NCBI GenBank assembly: GCA_964600075.1
Contig: CAZRIE010000060.1
Span: 1-24,932 of the forward strand
Reading direction: 5' to 3'
DNA from: CAZRIE01 sp964600075
GTDB taxonomy: Bacteria; Bacteroidota; Bacteroidia; Flavobacteriales; Flavobacteriaceae
DNA length: 24,932 nt
Shown here: positions 22,213-24,932 of the stretch, piece by piece
How positions within the stretch are numbered: position 1 is the first letter of the stretch
Layout: every line of letters begins with the position of its first letter
The notes under the pieces: generated by a model
The model's input: the letters and a program-made list of their open reading frames with translations, nothing else
What the model was told of the DNA's origin: nothing
Database searches by the model: none
Made by a program: the position numbers and the translations under genes

Positions 22213-24450
22213 ATGAACGTTAAAAGACCATTTCTTTTACTTTTTTTTCTTTTCAACCTACTTAATGCAACAGCTCAAAATGTTGTTGACAGTAAAATAT
22301 ATACCCTAGAGTTACTTATCGACAAGTCGAACGATGCTTATGAAGTATACAATTATAAGGATGCCCTTAAATATGCTTCACTTGTTATTGATAAAGCGAA
22401 ACAATACGATCAAGATTACTACAGTTTTCTAGGTTATGACATGTTAGGGGGTATCTATTCTGAAACTGACGATAGCATACAAGGAAGAATTTATTCGGAA
22501 AAAGCTTTGGAAATTGCAAGGGCTTCAAAAAAAGATAGCCTTATTGCTTGGGGAACCTTAAATCTCGGGATTCTTTATTCCGAAAATAAAAGAACATACG
22601 ACAAGGCAATACGGTATTTTGAAGAAAGTATTGCAATTAATGAAAAAAATGACCAATTAGGCCATGTTTATCTTACTTACATCAGTTTAGCATGGACTTA
22701 CTTAGATAATAATCAACTAGATAGCGCTTATGCCATATTAAATAAAGCTAAGGCAATTTCTAAAAAGAAAAAAGTAGACTATCTGAATAACCTATACATT
22801 GAACTATTGTTCGGCAGATATTACCAAGCTAAAAAAAACTATGGTCGTGCTATTGGTCAGCTAGAACTCATCGCAAGAAAAGCAGATAAAGACTCGCTAA
22901 CAGATTTGGCATTGGAAGTATACAAGCCTTTGGCGGCAAGCTATCACGAAACAAATGATTTTAAAAACGCCTTTTCAAGTCTTCAGAAGTACAATCATTA
23001 CAAACAAAAAGCATACACTTTAAATAAAGTACAGGAAACGGAAAAAGCTAGAGCACAATTTGACTTGAAGCAAGCTCAGAACGATTTGAAAATCGCAATA
23101 AGGGAAAAGAACTATGCTGATGAAATCACTTCTAAATCAAAGTCGCTAACTGCTATTTTTATTGGAGCCACGCTTATTCTGATTGCAGCTTTGGTAAGTT
23201 TGTTCCTTTTTTTTAAGACAAGGAAAAAATTTATCGATGAACTGAAAAATAAAAATAAAGAGTTGATCGCCGCTAAAGAAAAAGCTGAAAGACTCTCTAA
23301 AATAAAAACCAATTTCCTTTCAACCGTCAGCCATGAATTACGCACCCCTCTTTATGGAGTAATCGGTATATCTACCCTACTTAAAGAGGATAATAACCTA
23401 AAGGCTTATGAAGAGGACCTAGAATCCCTGAAATTTTCTGCAGATTATTTACTGGCATTGATCAATGATGTGCTATTGCTCAGCAAGATGGATGCAGAGG
23501 CCGTTAAATTGTCTCAAACACCTTATGAACTAGATAACTTGATTCATAGTATCATAAAATCCTTTGAATTTGGTTTGCAACAAAATGACAACAAATTACA
23601 CTTAGAAATAGACAAAAAAATACCTAATTTATTAATCGGTGACCCCATGAGAATCTCTCAAATTTTAATGAATCTAGTCGGGAATGCGGTGAAATTTAAC
23701 AAAGGAGGTAATATATGGTTGAAAATTGCTCTTATTGAATTTTCTGATGATGGTTTTTGCAAAACACAATTCACTATTAAAGATGATGGTATAGGTATCC
23801 CCTTAGATAAACAGAAAATAATTTTCAACGAATTCACACAGGTAGAAAACAAAAACTACAGTTATAAAGGAACGGGATTGGGCCTAACCATTGTAAAAAA
23901 ACTGTTGAATCTTTACAATAGCGAAATTAACCTAAAAAGCAAACCAGGACAGGGTTCAACCTTCAGTTTTTCATTGCTTCTAGAGAAAAACACATCTAAA
24001 ATCACTCAAAAAAAAGGTAAAAGTATCTTAACCCAAGATCTTGAACAAACTATTAAAAATGGAAATAAACACGTTCTAATTGCAGATGATAACGGAATAA
24101 ATCAAAAAGTAACACAGAAAATATTAAAAAAGTATAATATCAAATCAAGTCTTGCCAATAATGGGAAACAAGCGGTAGACATGAGTATGAAAAATACTTA
24201 CGATTTGATTTTGATGGATATTAACATGCCCGAAACAAATGGAATAGAAGCCGCAATTCTAATACGGAAATTCGACAAAAATATTCCAATTATTGCATTG
24301 ACTGCTGTTGAACTCGATGAAATACGCGAGGAAATAATAAATTCTGGTATAGACGATATTATTCATAAGCCGTATGATATGTACGAATTCGTGGAAATCA
24401 TTCTTAAAAACCTGTCAAATGAAAAAATTGATGTTTCTAACTCAGGTTAG
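22213..24450 (+). CDS. Hybrid sensor histidine kinase with periplasmic TPR region and C-terminal receiver
   Basis: 745 residues. A signal peptide (to about 21, ending NATAQ) is followed by a periplasmic TPR-type helical repeat region (about 30-270; for example YDKAIRYFEESIAINEK). A short coiled coil comes before one membrane segment (311-334) and a second before the kinase core. The HisKA domain has the phosphorylated His374 in STVSHELRTPLYG. The ATPase domain has the N-box ILMNLVGNAVKF (484-495), DDGIGIP (524-530) and GTGLGL (553-558). The receiver domain (620-733) has acidic Asp625/626, phospho-acceptor Asp669 in LILMDINMPE, Thr697 and Lys719. All catalytic residues look intact. There is no DNA-binding output domain and no response regulator beside it, so phosphate must pass to a partner elsewhere. 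The signal is unknown. Confidence 0.93.
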   Translation: MNVKRPFLLLFFLFNLLNATAQNVVDSKIYTLELLIDKSNDAYEVYNYKDALKYASLVIDKAKQYDQDYYSFLGYDMLGGIYSETDDSIQGRIYSEKALEIARASKKDSLIAWGTLNLGILYSENKRTYDKAIRYFEESIAINEKNDQLGHVYLTYISLAWTYLDNNQLDSAYAILNKAKAISKKKKVDYLNNLYIELLFGRYYQAKKNYGRAIGQLELIARKADKDSLTDLALEVYKPLAASYHETNDFKNAFSSLQKYNHYKQKAYTLNKVQETEKARAQFDLKQAQNDLKIAIREKNYADEITSKSKSLTAIFIGATLILIAALVSLFLFFKTRKKFIDELKNKNKELIAAKEKAERLSKIKTNFLSTVSHELRTPLYGVIGISTLLKEDNNLKAYEEDLESLKFSADYLLALINDVLLLSKMDAEAVKLSQTPYELDNLIHSIIKSFEFGLQQNDNKLHLEIDKKIPNLLIGDPMRISQILMNLVGNAVKFNKGGNIWLKIALIEFSDDGFCKTQFTIKDDGIGIPLDKQKIIFNEFTQVENKNYSYKGTGLGLTIVKKLLNLYNSEINLKSKPGQGSTFSFSLLLEKNTSKITQKKGKSILTQDLEQTIKNGNKHVLIADDNGINQKVTQKILKKYNIKSSLANNGKQAVDMSMKNTYDLILMDINMPETNGIEAAILIRKFDKNIPIIALTAVELDEIREEIINSGIDDIIHKPYDMYEFVEIILKNLSNEKIDVSNSG

Positions 24451-24491
24451 GTATTTCCGTTGATTTTTTTTGTCAATAGTTCAATAAACAT

Positions 24492-24842
24492 ATGCAGAAA
24501 CGCCAGTATTATATCTACGTTGTCGAGTTATCAAAACGCGTATTTTCGGAAAACAGGCGATTTCGAGAGGCAAATCCACAATTCAATGGTGTGCTAGAAT
24601 GTCTCTATGTAGGCATGACCAGTAAGACCCCGAAAGAGCGTTTCGAGCAACACAAATCGGGTTATATCAACGCCAAAGGCTATAACCTTTCTTCTTCCAT
24701 CGTAAAAAAATATGGTTCTTACCTCCGCCCTAGCCTATACAACCATATCAAACCTTTGAAAACCCGAGTAAAGGCCCTTAAAATGGAAGAAACTTTGGCT
24801 CTTGAATTACGGCGAAAACGTTATGCGGTCTGGTTTAATTGA
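24492..24842 (+). CDS. Small GIY-YIG-superfamily-like protein
   Basis: 116 residues from an ATG 42 bases after the kinase gene. YYIYVVEL (6-13) and LYVGMTSKTPKERFEQH (38-54) resemble the two conserved strands and following helix of GIY-YIG nuclease domains, with Tyr39, Arg50 and His54 at fitting positions. Glu99/Glu100 could be the metal-binding Glu. The spacing between the two strands is longer than in minimal GIY-YIG domains because of a basic insertion (SKRVFSENRRFRE). There is no other domain. It could be a nuclease or an inactive relative. No helicase, methylase or defence gene is adjacent. The link to the kinase gene is only positional. Confidence 0.72.
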   Translation: MQKRQYYIYVVELSKRVFSENRRFREANPQFNGVLECLYVGMTSKTPKERFEQHKSGYINAKGYNLSSSIVKKYGSYLRPSLYNHIKPLKTRVKALKMEETLALELRRKRYAVWFN

Positions 24843-24894
24843 ACCCAGTTCATTATTCTCGATTTAACGGAATAAAGTTTTAATCATTAGAATT

Positions 24895-24915
24895 CCTCGA
24901 GGCTCTGCCTCGGGG
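24895..24915. repeat. GC-rich palindrome, possible interspersed repeat
   Basis: CCTCGAGGC (24895-24903) pairs with GCCTCGGGG (24907-24915) over 9 bp with one G:T wobble and a 3-base loop. It is much richer in GC than its surroundings and lies 52 bases after the GIY-YIG-like gene. No U-tract follows, so it is not a standard terminator. A REP-like intergenic repeat is possible, but the window holds only one copy. Confidence 0.45.
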
Positions 24916-24932
24916 TAGCGTACTGACATGTA

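Noticed and set aside
1..24932. Insertion sequence, prophage, CRISPR array or defence island
   Set aside because: No transposase, integrase, phage structural gene, Cas gene or regularly spaced repeat was seen. The single GIY-YIG-like gene has no defence partner.

Overview
The window looks like a chromosomal segment of a flavobacterium (Bacteroidota, Flavobacteriaceae). The grounds are moderate AT-richness, A-rich rather than Shine-Dalgarno-type gene starts, promoter-like TAnnTTTG boxes, lipoproteins with short signal peptides, DUF4252 proteins, and a BtuG-type vitamin B12 lipoprotein. I see no mobile element, CRISPR array, rRNA or tRNA gene. Genus is not determined.

Left part (1-7200). A mechanosensitive channel gene (mscS family, minus strand) lies between two hairpin terminators. 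Next comes a five-gene minus-strand operon, in transcription order: an ECF sigma factor, a one-pass membrane protein overlapping it that is probably its anti-sigma factor, and three DUF4252 exported proteins, two of them close tandem paralogues. Divergent from the sigma gene are two tandem paralogous S41-type peptidase lipoproteins, each with an intact Ser/Lys dyad. The 190 bp between the divergent units carries TTGTAAC(A/C)AAA boxes facing both ways. Each is followed, after 16 bases, by a CG-starting -10-like element. This suggests that the sigma factor drives both its own operon and the peptidases.

Middle part (7200-15130). This is a vitamin B12 uptake locus built as two divergent operons. 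The minus-strand operon is led by a cobalamin riboswitch and encodes a BtuB-like TonB receptor, a BtuG-like beta-propeller surface lipoprotein, and a BtuF-like protein without a signal peptide. The plus-strand operon encodes a BtuF lipoprotein, BtuC permease, a GNAT acetyltransferase and BtuD ATPase. It has its own promoter, and I see no riboswitch in front of it. The riboswitch has an enlarged arm with an inserted stem-loop.

Right part (15130-24932). rmuC is followed by a small membrane-anchored protein coupled to a hotdog acyl-CoA thioesterase. Then come the three enzymes of the oxidative pentose phosphate pathway: zwf and pgl on the minus strand, with gnd divergent. After gnd lies a lipoprotein-like reading frame that is probably broken by a nonsense codon and a frameshift. 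The window ends with a TPR hybrid histidine kinase carrying a C-terminal receiver, a small GIY-YIG-like protein, and a GC-rich palindrome at the edge that may be an interspersed repeat.
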